The notes beneath the pieces are model-generated. The model did not search any database and was not told the origin of the DNA. It worked only from the letters and a program-made list of their open reading frames with translations. A DNA stretch of 64,000 bases. Source: SVTX01 sp045538195. Lineage in GTDB: Bacteria; Bacillota; Clostridia; Oscillospirales; CAG-272. A program made the translations under genes and the position numbers. Shown in pieces: positions 52,885 through 60,416 of this stretch; position 1 is the stretch's first letter, and each line of letters begins with the position of its first letter. The stretch lies in contig JAZSRA010000138.1 of NCBI GenBank assembly GCA_045538195.1, positions 1 to 64,000 on the forward strand, in the 5' to 3' direction.

Positions 52885-53112
52885 TTAGTTGTACGGTATT
52901 GGTCTAATGCTGTTTGTTGGTGTGCGCCAATTGTTATAATGCTGATAAAAATGATCTGCTCTTGTTAAAAAAATAATATTGCTTGGATCTCCCGCCATTG
53001 AAGGGTCGTAACTTACGCTAACAACATGGTGTCCTTCATATCCTTTAACCTTTCCAGTTGTAAGGATTTCATCTCTTTGTGAGGGAGTCCATTTATAAGT
53101 AGAAGTACAATT
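52885..53112 (-). pseudogene. Orphan C-terminal tip of an HNH/GHH nuclease toxin
   Basis: Reading the minus strand from 53112, an in-frame stop (53115-53113) is followed by 75 codons without a start: WTPSQRDEILTTGKV, then GYEGHHVVSV, DPSMAGDPSNIIFLTRADHF, YQHYNNWRTPT and a stop at 52885. The EGHH...AGDPxNIxFLTRxxH...NWR pattern is that of HNH/Endonuclease VII-fold toxin domains at the ends of polymorphic (Rhs/WXG/CDI) toxins. The delivery part is missing. The gene directly ahead of the SMI1 immunity gene on the same strand is thus a remnant, probably a leftover toxin-immunity cassette. Confidence 0.75.
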
Positions 53113-53338
53113 TTAGATTATTGGTTTCTATTTGCCATGCATATATTGGCAGAGTTTACAAGTGGTTTTAAAAAAAACTACCCAACTTCTTTATAGAAAG
53201 CTGGGTAGTGGGTTATCAAATATATTATCTATCCGGCTGTGCCGTGGTAATATGCCTCTGTGTTCTATGTTAAATATATGTGAATCCTTAACTGTAACTA
53301 AGGAACAAAGATTACAGAATTTTCTGTATATTTGATTA
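53113..53338. other. Intergenic stretch downstream of rny
   Basis: Holds the rny terminator and small palindromes (ACAGAATTTTCTGT near 53313, CCTTA/TAAGG near 53288). On the minus strand a frame reads VTVKDSHIFNIEHRGILPRH between the rny stop and the terminator; it looks protein-like but has no start or family I recognise. Confidence 0.5.
53167..53209 (-). terminator. Terminator downstream of rny
   Basis: ACTACCCA (53177-53184) pairs with TGGGTAGT (53202-53209), with further inner pairs; on the minus strand it is followed by eight or more T. It is about 130 bases beyond the rny stop. Confidence 0.75.
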
Positions 53339-54892
53339 TTACTTCGCGTAGTCGACTGCGCGGCTCTCGCGAATGAGATTGATCTTGATCTGTCCGGGAT
53401 ACTTGACTTCATTCTGGATCTTCGCTGCCATCTCGCGCGCGATGACCTTCATGCCTGCGTCGTTGACCTCCTCGGGCTTGACCATAACTCTGATCTCACG
53501 TCCTGCCTGGATAGCGAATGCCTTGTCGATTCCGTCAAAGCTCTTTGCGATCTCTTCAAGCTTTTCAAGACGCTTGATGTAATTTCCCATATCCTCGCGT
53601 CTCGCTCCGGGTCTTGCGGCACTGATAGCGTCGGCTGCCTGAACAAGCACTGCGATGATAGTCTTGGGTTCAACGTCGTTGTGGTGCGCTTCGATAGCGT
53701 GGACGACCTCGCGGCTTTCCTTATACTTCTTAACTGCGTTAACACCGATCTCAACGTGTGAGCCTTCAACGTCGTGGGGGAATGCTTTACCAATATCGTG
53801 GAGCAGACCTGCGCGCTTTGCAAGATTTGAGTCTACGCCAAGCTCGTCTGCCATGATACCTGCCAGGAACGCAACCTCGATAGAATGTTTGAGAACATTC
53901 TGACCGTAGCTGGTTCTGTATTTAAGTCTTCCGAGCAGTCTGACAAGCTCGGGATTGATTCCGTGGATTCCGACCTCAAAGGTAGCTCGCTCACCCGCCT
54001 GCTTGACGGATATGTCAACCTCTTTCTGTGCCTTCTCCACCATTTCCTCGATTCTTGCGGGATGGATTCGTCCGTCCGAGATAAGTCTTTCAAGAGCAAT
54101 TCTCGCAACCTCACGTCTCACGGGGTCAAATCCCGACAAGGTTATCGTCTCAGGGGTATCGTCAATAATAAGTTCTACACCTGTGAGCGTTTCAATCTTC
54201 TGGATGTTACGACCCTCACGACCGATAATTCTACCCTTCATTTCCTCGCTGGGCAGTGCCACGCTGGAAACGGTAGCCTCGGATACGTGATCGGATGCGT
54301 ATCTCTGAATTGCCAGAGACAGAATGTTTTTCGCCTTGTCGTCTGCTTCTTCCTTGAACTGAGTTTCAAGCTCGTCAAGTCTTTGAGCAAGCTCGTGCTT
54401 GACCTCGGACTCAACTCTTTCAATAAGCTCTTCCTTAGCTCGCTCGGATGAGTAACCCGAAATTTCTTCAAGCTTTTTGAGCTGCTCTTCGATGATCTCG
54501 TCCTCTTTTTCCTGAAGAATATCGTAATCCTTGATCTTTTTATCAAGAATCTCATTCTTCTTTTCAAGAGCTTCGGACTTTTTGTCAAGAGTTTCCTCTT
54601 TCTTGTTCAGACGGTTTTCGGTACGCGCGATCTCGTTTCTTCGTTCCTTGATCTCGCGGTCAAGTTCATTTCTCTGAGCCATGATCGTTTCCTTAGCCTC
54701 GATCAGGGACTCCTTTTTCGCCGACTCGGCATTTTTCTTCGCCTCACTGACTATCTTGGCAGCCTCTGCCTCCGCAGAGCCTATCTTTGCTTCACCGATC
54801 TTCTTTCTGACGACAAATCCGACAAGAAATCCAAGAGCAATACCGACAATAGCGCATACAACGATTGTAGGTATAGCAATTTCAATTGGCAT
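53339..54892 (-). CDS. rny: Ribonuclease Y
   Basis: Membrane-anchored endoribonuclease that starts mRNA decay. 517 residues: an N-terminal membrane segment (~5-25), a long charged coiled coil (~30-200, EAKKNAESAKKE), a KH domain with GRIIGREGRNIQKIETLTG and an HD domain with HSIEVAFLAG and GLLHDIGKA. Length equals the Bacillus protein. The frame is open 42 codons upstream, but the ATG at 54892 gives the family start and has AGGAGG at a slightly long distance. It has a consensus promoter at 55113-55141. Confidence 0.96.
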   Translation of the reverse strand: MPIEIAIPTIVVCAIVGIALGFLVGFVVRKKIGEAKIGSAEAEAAKIVSEAKKNAESAKKESLIEAKETIMAQRNELDREIKERRNEIARTENRLNKKEETLDKKSEALEKKNEILDKKIKDYDILQEKEDEIIEEQLKKLEEISGYSSERAKEELIERVESEVKHELAQRLDELETQFKEEADDKAKNILSLAIQRYASDHVSEATVSSVALPSEEMKGRIIGREGRNIQKIETLTGVELIIDDTPETITLSGFDPVRREVARIALERLISDGRIHPARIEEMVEKAQKEVDISVKQAGERATFEVGIHGINPELVRLLGRLKYRTSYGQNVLKHSIEVAFLAGIMADELGVDSNLAKRAGLLHDIGKAFPHDVEGSHVEIGVNAVKKYKESREVVHAIEAHHNDVEPKTIIAVLVQAADAISAARPGARREDMGNYIKRLEKLEEIAKSFDGIDKAFAIQAGREIRVMVKPEEVNDAGMKVIAREMAAKIQNEVKYPGQIKINLIRESRAVDYAK

Positions 54893-55112
54893 TTTCCCTT
54901 TACACCTCCTTTTTCTTTCGTTTCGTTTTTCTTTTTCAAAGCAAATAGGTATATTGCGCAAGCCTGTCGCTTTGAGGACGGTTACGCATTTATTGAAAAC
55001 GGTTTTTGTCTTAAACAAAACAAATTTACCTACTCAATCAAATAATAATTATTAAAGCCGAAAAATTTGAAAATTTTACCGCATTTTAATAATTTATTAT
55101 ACACCTTGTTAT

Positions 55113-55141
55113 ATTATAAATAAAATAAGGCGTTTTGTCAA
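55113..55141 (-). promoter_or_regulatory. Consensus SigA promoter of rny
   Basis: On the minus strand TTGACA (55141-55136), 17 bases, TATAAT (55118-55113). The -35 box lies inside the 3' arm of the preceding terminator hairpin. Confidence 0.85.
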
Positions 55142-55172
55142 TAGTTTTTTGCAACACCATTGACAAAACGCC
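55129..55172 (-). terminator. Terminator of the tldD-tldE operon, overlapping the rny promoter
   Basis: 14-bp perfect inverted repeat GGCGTTTTGTCAAT (55129-55142) / ATTGACAAAACGCC (55159-55172), 16-base loop, followed on the minus strand by TTATTTTATTTAT. Confidence 0.75.
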
Positions 55173-55220
55173 AAAAAATTCAAAAAATATTCATATAATA
55201 GGCAAATATATCGCGTGGAA

Positions 55221-56549
55221 TTATTTACCTGCTACGCTCATTCCCTTTACAAGCACGTCGGGAGAGCCGAATACCACAAATCCCGTAGGAATTCCCCACT
55301 TGACCTCGTTGCCGAGAGAGTCGATGTCGTTAAGCAACGAGAAGAAGTTGCCTGCGATAGTGAAGGACTTGATAGGACCTGCCTTTTTGCCGTCCTTGAT
55401 AAGGAAGCCTTCGCTCTCGACGGAAAAGTCACCCGTGATAGCGTTAGCGCCTGCGTGAAGTCCCTTAACACCCGTTACGTAGATACCGTCGCCGACCTTT
55501 GCGAAAAGCTCGTCCTGGCTTTCGTTACCTGCACAGATGCCGAAGTTATAGGGCGCGATGTTTCCTCCGCGACGACCGTTACCCGTGGTCTGCTTGCCTG
55601 TCTTGTGGGCAGTGGTCAGATCGTAAAGCATAGTTTTGAGAACGCCGTTCTCAACTACGGTCTTTTTGTAGGTAGCAACACCCTCGTCGTCAAAGGGAGT
55701 CTGTACGGGGCATCCCTCTCTCATAGGATCGTCGGTAATAGTGACGATATCCGAGGCGATCTTCTCGCCCTCCTTACCAGCGAGACGGGACATACCGAGA
55801 AGCGCGTTCTTTGCGGAGAATGCAGACGAGAAAGCAGACAGAAGCGAACGCATCTGTGTTCCGTCGATAACCACGTCGTATTTGCCCGTGGGGATTTCCG
55901 ATGCGCCTATTTTGTCAAGAGCGCCCTGAACCGCCTTTGCGGGAAGGTTCTTTGCGTCCTCGCTGTTAATGTTCTCGGCAAACTCAAAATTGTCTCTTGC
56001 CTCTCCGTCTTTATTTACGACAGCGGCAACGTAGCATCCCGACATACCAACGCGGTTTGAAAGTTCAAGACCGTGGGAGTTGTAGAGATATATTTCGTTT
56101 CTGAATGAGATAGCCACAGACTGTGTACCGTCAACGACAGAGCTGTCGGTCGCATAGGTAGCCTTCTGAAGCTCAAGCGCCTTGTTTTTAAGCTCGCCCG
56201 CATCAACGACAACAGGATCGGGAGCGGTGGTCTTTGCGTAGGACTCCGAACCCTTGAAGATAAACACAACATCATCGTTTTCGATAGCGCCTGCGTTCTC
56301 CTTTGCGCGAACTACAAGGTCTTCAAGCTCGTCAGCGGCAAAATAGCTGCTGGAGGCGTAGCCCATGTGACCGTCAACGAGGCAACGGAAGTATACCTTT
56401 GCGCTCTCGCCGGAGCTGAACGCGCTGACCTCGTCTTTGAGGGTCTCAGCACTGATGTCCTCGCCTACTGTATAGTAGATTTCATATTCCTCAACACCGA
56501 ACTTTGCACAAGCGGCGGAGATTATATCTTTAATTTCGGTAAAATTCAT
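55221..56549 (-). CDS. TldE/PmbA-type subunit of the TldD-TldE protease
   Basis: 442 residues of the TldD/PmbA family, with the block YSSGESAKVYF-like sugar-fold region and the conserved TTGNGRRGGNIAPYNF and LHAGANAITGDFSVESEGFL near the C-terminus. It lacks the HExxxH metal site present in its neighbour, as expected for the TldE partner of the heterodimer. TldD-TldE cleaves unfolded peptides and processes some modified peptides (microcin B17 in E. coli). The ATG follows the tldD stop directly, with GGAGG inside the tldD end. Confidence 0.9.
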   Translation of the reverse strand: MNFTEIKDIISAACAKFGVEEYEIYYTVGEDISAETLKDEVSAFSSGESAKVYFRCLVDGHMGYASSSYFAADELEDLVVRAKENAGAIENDDVVFIFKGSESYAKTTAPDPVVVDAGELKNKALELQKATYATDSSVVDGTQSVAISFRNEIYLYNSHGLELSNRVGMSGCYVAAVVNKDGEARDNFEFAENINSEDAKNLPAKAVQGALDKIGASEIPTGKYDVVIDGTQMRSLLSAFSSAFSAKNALLGMSRLAGKEGEKIASDIVTITDDPMREGCPVQTPFDDEGVATYKKTVVENGVLKTMLYDLTTAHKTGKQTTGNGRRGGNIAPYNFGICAGNESQDELFAKVGDGIYVTGVKGLHAGANAITGDFSVESEGFLIKDGKKAGPIKSFTIAGNFFSLLNDIDSLGNEVKWGIPTGFVVFGSPDVLVKGMSVAGK

Positions 56550-56550
56550 A

Positions 56551-57936
56551 TCAGCGACCTCCTACTGTGATCTTGGATACGCGGATAAGGGGCTGACCTA
56601 CGTCGGTAGGAACGCTACCGCTGGACGAACCGCACATACCCTGCGCTGTGTCAAGGTTCTGACCTACCATATCAATGTCCATAAGGATCTGAGATCCCGT
56701 TCCTACGAGAGACGCGCCTCTGACAGGCTCGCAGATCTCGCCGTTACGAACGATATATCCCTCACTGACACCGAAGTTAAATTCGCCTGTCAAGGGATTT
56801 ACCGAGCCGCCGCCCATGCTCTTGGCATAGAGGCCGTACTCGATGGACTTGATGATGTCCTCGTTCTTATCGGGACCGTTTGCGATAAAGGTATTGGTCA
56901 TACGGGAGGTAGGCTCGTACATAAAGCTCTCACGGCGACCGTTACCCGTCATAGCCATACCCATTCTGCGAGAGCCGAGACGGTCGATCATATAGCTTTT
57001 GAGAATACCGTTTTCGATAAGAACGTTTCTCTGTGTGGGAGTTCCCTCGTCGTCGATATTGACCGAACCCCACGCGCCCGCAATAGTTCCGTCGTCGATA
57101 GCGGTAACCTTTACGTTAGCTATCTGCTGACCCATTTTGCCGCACATCTGGCTCGTTCCCGTGCCTACGCTGGTAGCTTCAAGGGAGTGACCGCAAGCCT
57201 CGTGGAATATAACGCCGCCAAAGCCGTTCTCAATAGCAACGGTCATCTGTCCTGCGGGACAGTAGTCGGCGCTGAGGTTGACCAGAGCCTGATCGGCTGC
57301 CTGAATACCTACGCTCTTGGGATCGATAAAATCGAACATTTCAAGACCCATTCCGCGTCCGGGAGATGCACTTCCCGACTGGTTATCAGAGCCGTCGGCA
57401 GATACTGCGACCGCGCTGACCGCAATTCTCGTTCTTACGTGTCTGTCGCCTGTGTAAAGTCCCTCGCTGTTGGCAACGAGAATGGTGTGGTCTACCGATG
57501 CGAGACTTCCCATTACCTGCTTGATCTTCTCGTCTCTCTCACGAGCGGCAAAGCAAGCAGATTTGAGAATGTCGGTTCTTGTGGAAAGAGCCGTGCTTCC
57601 GGGAAGTATCTTTACAGGGTGGATATTGGGGAAAATACGCTCTGTCAGGTTGATGCTGACCTGAGCCTTGCTCTCTCCAAGTGCATCGGCAACAGCCTTT
57701 GCACAACGAAGCAGACCGCTTCTTGAAAAGTCGGTGGTGGTAGCGTATACCGTTCTTGTTCCGATAAACGCGCGAATACCTACGCCCGACACCATATCGT
57801 CATTTACGGTGTCGATCTTACCGTCAAGAAAACGTATGCCGTTGTTTCTCGTCTTTTCCGCGTAGACCTCTGCAAAGTCCGCGCCGGTTGACATAGCCGC
57901 GGCAAGAACGTCTTCAAGCAAAATTCTTGAAATCAT
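56551..57936 (-). CDS. tldD: TldD metalloprotease
   Basis: 461 residues with the zinc site FHEACGHSLEATSVG (HEACGH, His-Glu-x-x-x-His type), DDEGTPTQRNVLIENG and SGSSSGSVPTDVGQPLIRVS at the end. It is the catalytic half of the TldD-TldE pair, and the two genes overlap in a TGATATG junction, so they are made together. Nearby genes give no hint of a peptide substrate; in Clostridia the pair is common and mostly of unknown role. Confidence 0.93.
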   Translation of the reverse strand: MISRILLEDVLAAAMSTGADFAEVYAEKTRNNGIRFLDGKIDTVNDDMVSGVGIRAFIGTRTVYATTTDFSRSGLLRCAKAVADALGESKAQVSINLTERIFPNIHPVKILPGSTALSTRTDILKSACFAARERDEKIKQVMGSLASVDHTILVANSEGLYTGDRHVRTRIAVSAVAVSADGSDNQSGSASPGRGMGLEMFDFIDPKSVGIQAADQALVNLSADYCPAGQMTVAIENGFGGVIFHEACGHSLEATSVGTGTSQMCGKMGQQIANVKVTAIDDGTIAGAWGSVNIDDEGTPTQRNVLIENGILKSYMIDRLGSRRMGMAMTGNGRRESFMYEPTSRMTNTFIANGPDKNEDIIKSIEYGLYAKSMGGGSVNPLTGEFNFGVSEGYIVRNGEICEPVRGASLVGTGSQILMDIDMVGQNLDTAQGMCGSSSGSVPTDVGQPLIRVSKITVGGR

Positions 57937-57962
57937 TTTTTCTCTCCTTCACTTATTTTCAA

Positions 57963-58412
57963 TTAATTATTTTCAATAGATACGTCAATTAAATCTATCT
58001 TGTCATCAGCCTTACGCAAATAGTATTTTGCGGCGATCTTTTCGTCCTCGAAATTAAAGTCACAGCACTGCTTAAGCTTTCCGTTTCCAACCAAAAGTCT
58101 GAAATGCTCGTTGTCGCTCCACTCACCGCAGAAGAGCTGGGAACTATCCTTCGCAAAGAGGACAAGCTTGCAATCGTCATTTCCCGATTCTACGCTTCCC
58201 TGCACTTTAATAAAGGTAAGTCCTTTTGCGAATTTTGAAGAGCCGTATGTAAGAGTAACTATGTTGTCGCCTTGGGGAGAAGTAAAGCTACACTCGTTAA
58301 GATCCGCCTTGATCTCCTTTACGATCTTGCGAACGGCAAGCACTCCCGCAACCGTAGCAGCAGTTCCGAGGGCTACGCCCACGCAAATTCCGATCACCGT
58401 TTGTTTTTTCAT
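57963..58412 (-). CDS. Small membrane-anchored protein, unknown family
   Basis: 149 residues. One hydrophobic N-terminal segment (5-27, GICVGVALGTAATVAGVLAV) and a soluble domain with NIVTLTYGSSKFAKGLTFI, LVLFAKDSSQLFCGEWSDN and CCDFNFEDEKIAAKYYL, probably beta-rich. I do not recognise the family. It lies 15 bases after the HAD gene and 26 before tldD on the same strand, so it belongs to that transcript. Confidence 0.7.
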   Translation of the reverse strand: MKKQTVIGICVGVALGTAATVAGVLAVRKIVKEIKADLNECSFTSPQGDNIVTLTYGSSKFAKGLTFIKVQGSVESGNDDCKLVLFAKDSSQLFCGEWSDNEHFRLLVGNGKLKQCCDFNFEDEKIAAKYYLRKADDKIDLIDVSIENN

Positions 58413-58427
58413 AATTTTCCTCCAAAA

Positions 58428-59084
58428 TCATCTATTATTCTCTTTTTTTATAAGATCAATAACCTCTAAAAGATCGTCGCAGGTCTTGTATACCAACGCT
58501 TCCGTTTCCGATGTAGGTGGAAGCAAATCGGGAACCATTATCGGTTTCATTCCAGCCGCGTGTGCGGCAAAGATGCCATTGTACGAATCCTCGCAAACTA
58601 TGCACTCATCTTTTTCGGCACCGATACGGCGTGCTGCCTCAAGGAAAATATCAGGAGCGGGTTTACCGTCCACCACCATTTCACTGGTAACAACGGCATC
58701 TATATATTCCCACAAGCCGGTTTTTTTGAGATTTTTCTCAGCTATCTGCAAAACGGTCGACGTGGCAACGGCAACGGGAATACTATTATCGCGTAAAAAT
58801 TGCAATATTTCAAGCGCACCCTTTTTGAGTGGTATTTCTCCCTCAAAAAGCTCTCTCGCACGCGCCATTCTGTCGGCATAAAAGCCTTCACAGTCAACTT
58901 CCTTGCCGTACGTATCCTCAAGCAATCTGATTATAGTATCTCTGCTTCTGCCTATGATCTTGCAATAGAGCTTGTCAATGTCCTTAAGCCCCCACTTCTC
59001 GCCTACCTCGTTCCAGCTTCTTTGAAACAAGGGCTCGGTATCTATAAGTGTTCCGTCTTTATCAAAAATAACGTACTTTATCAT
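58428..59084 (-). CDS. HAD-family phosphatase / beta-phosphoglucomutase-like
   Basis: 218 residues with motif I FDKDGTLIDTEPL, motif II region VAVATSTVLQIAEKNLK, motif III GKPAPDIFLEAARRIG and motif IV CEDSYNGIFAAHAAG. The cap domain and the DGTLIDTEP motif fit the phosphoglycolate-phosphatase / beta-phosphoglucomutase subgroup; the substrate cannot be read from sequence. It starts 3 bases after the tgt stop and is therefore coupled to it. Confidence 0.88.
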   Translation of the reverse strand: MIKYVIFDKDGTLIDTEPLFQRSWNEVGEKWGLKDIDKLYCKIIGRSRDTIIRLLEDTYGKEVDCEGFYADRMARARELFEGEIPLKKGALEILQFLRDNSIPVAVATSTVLQIAEKNLKKTGLWEYIDAVVTSEMVVDGKPAPDIFLEAARRIGAEKDECIVCEDSYNGIFAAHAAGMKPIMVPDLLPPTSETEALVYKTCDDLLEVIDLIKKENNR

Positions 59085-59087
59085 AGC

Positions 59088-60227
59088 TTAATCAGGGTTT
59101 CTTTCACCGAGAGCGACGTGATATTTCTGATAGAAGCTTTCAAAATAGCCGCCGTCCAGCGCTTCTCTTATCTTCTTGGTAAGATTATTATAAAAATAGA
59201 GATTATGTGCTACCGCAAGTCTCATTCCGAGAGATTCCTTTGCCTTAATAAGGTGTCTTATATAAGAACGGCTGTAATTACGGCAGGCGGGACAGTTACA
59301 GGACTCGGAAATGGGTCTGGGGTCCTTGGCATATTTCTCATTGAGAAGGTTCATTTTTCCTTCCCAAGTGAAAAGGTTGCCGTGACGCGCATTTCTCGAG
59401 GGCATTACGCAATCGAAGAAATCAACGCCCATGTGTACCGCTTCAAGGATATTGCAAGGAGTTCCGACACCCATAAGGTATCGGGGCTTATCCTTGGGCA
59501 TATAGGGTTCTACCGCATCGATAATACGGTACATATCGTCAGTAGCCTCACCCACCGCAAGACCGCCGATAGCATATCCCTCGCAGTTTATCTCGGCAAT
59601 CCTCTGCATGTGTTCAATTCGAAGATCCTCGTAGGTGCTTCCCTGATTGATACCAAAAAGCATCTGATTGCGATTTATGGTGTCGGGCAACGAATTGAGT
59701 CTGTCCATCTCGGTACGGCAACGCTCCAACCAACGGGTGGTTCTGTCGATAGACGCGCGGACATACTTGTAGGGGGCGGGGTTCTCGATGCACTCGTCAA
59801 ACGCCATAGCGATAGTCGACGCAAGATTTGACTGTATCTGCATACTCTCCTCGGGACCCATAAAGATCTTCTTGCCGTCGATGTGGGACTGAAATCTTAC
59901 GCCCTCCTCGGTAATTTTACGAAGCTGAGCCAGAGAAAAGACCTGAAATCCGCCCGAGTCGGTAAGGATAGGCTTATTCCAGTTCATAAACTTGTGCAGC
60001 CCCCCCATATCACGGATAAGCCCGTCACCGGGACGGATGTGAAGATGGTAGGTGTTGGAAAGCTCGACCTGACAGTCAAGCTCGTCGTTAAGCTCGACGG
60101 TAGATACACCGCCCTTGATCGCGGCGCAAGTGCCGACGTTCATAAATACAGGGGTCTGAATATCCCCGTGAACGGTATGCAGCACGCCTCTGCGCGCTCT
60201 TCCGTCCTGTGCTAAAAGTTCAAACAT
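59088..60227 (-). CDS. tgt: tRNA-guanine transglycosylase
   Basis: Exchanges G34 for preQ1 in GUN-anticodon tRNAs, the queuosine pathway. 379 residues with the N-terminal ARRGVLHTVHGDIQTPVFMN, DSGGFQVFSLAQLR, GGLAVGE and the nucleophile region GVDFFDCVMPSRNARHG, and the zinc site CNCPACRNYSRSYIRHL. Eleven more codons are open upstream, but AAGGAG before 60227 decides. No queA, queC or queT is nearby in the window. It begins 186 bases after mutL; the palindromic repeat lies between. Confidence 0.95.
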   Translation of the reverse strand: MFELLAQDGRARRGVLHTVHGDIQTPVFMNVGTCAAIKGGVSTVELNDELDCQVELSNTYHLHIRPGDGLIRDMGGLHKFMNWNKPILTDSGGFQVFSLAQLRKITEEGVRFQSHIDGKKIFMGPEESMQIQSNLASTIAMAFDECIENPAPYKYVRASIDRTTRWLERCRTEMDRLNSLPDTINRNQMLFGINQGSTYEDLRIEHMQRIAEINCEGYAIGGLAVGEATDDMYRIIDAVEPYMPKDKPRYLMGVGTPCNILEAVHMGVDFFDCVMPSRNARHGNLFTWEGKMNLLNEKYAKDPRPISESCNCPACRNYSRSYIRHLIKAKESLGMRLAVAHNLYFYNNLTKKIREALDGGYFESFYQKYHVALGERNPD

Positions 60228-60293
60228 AACTTTGCTCCTTTTTCCGCAGACACAAACCAAAGTGACGCGGAATTAATTATATTTTTTTAGTTT

Positions 60294-60416
60294 CAAGCTC
60301 GCTTAAATTTGTTCAAGACAAGGCGCACCGGAGCAAGCGAAGCGCTGACGTAGTTTTTCCTACGTCAAGCTGCTTGTGAGGAGCAACGCCGTATTGGACA
60401 AATTTATAGAGCTTAT
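60294..60416. repeat. Palindromic repeat element (REP/MITE-like), full copy
   Basis: Outer arms AAATTTGTTCAAGACAAGGC (from 60305) and the opposite CGCCGTATTGGACAAATTT (60387-60405) are imperfect inverted repeats; inside, TGACGTAG and CTACGTCA form a perfect 8-bp stem around TTTTTC, with GC-rich arms between. The whole piece can fold into one long hairpin. It overlaps the last bases of mutL. A truncated second copy is at 51177-51209. Confidence 0.75.

Larger units (their letters stand above)
54893..55220. other. Region between tldE and rny
   Basis: No gene in 328 bases. It contains the tldE terminator, the overlapping rny promoter, and an rny leader of roughly 215 bases with no structure I recognise. 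Confidence 0.7.

Noticed and set aside
53132..53335. 67-codon plus-strand frame next to rny
   Set aside because: Covers the rny terminator and toxin-tip upstream region, with no start signal or family.
55215..56060. 281-codon plus-strand frame opposite tldE
   Set aside because: Antisense shadow of a conserved gene.
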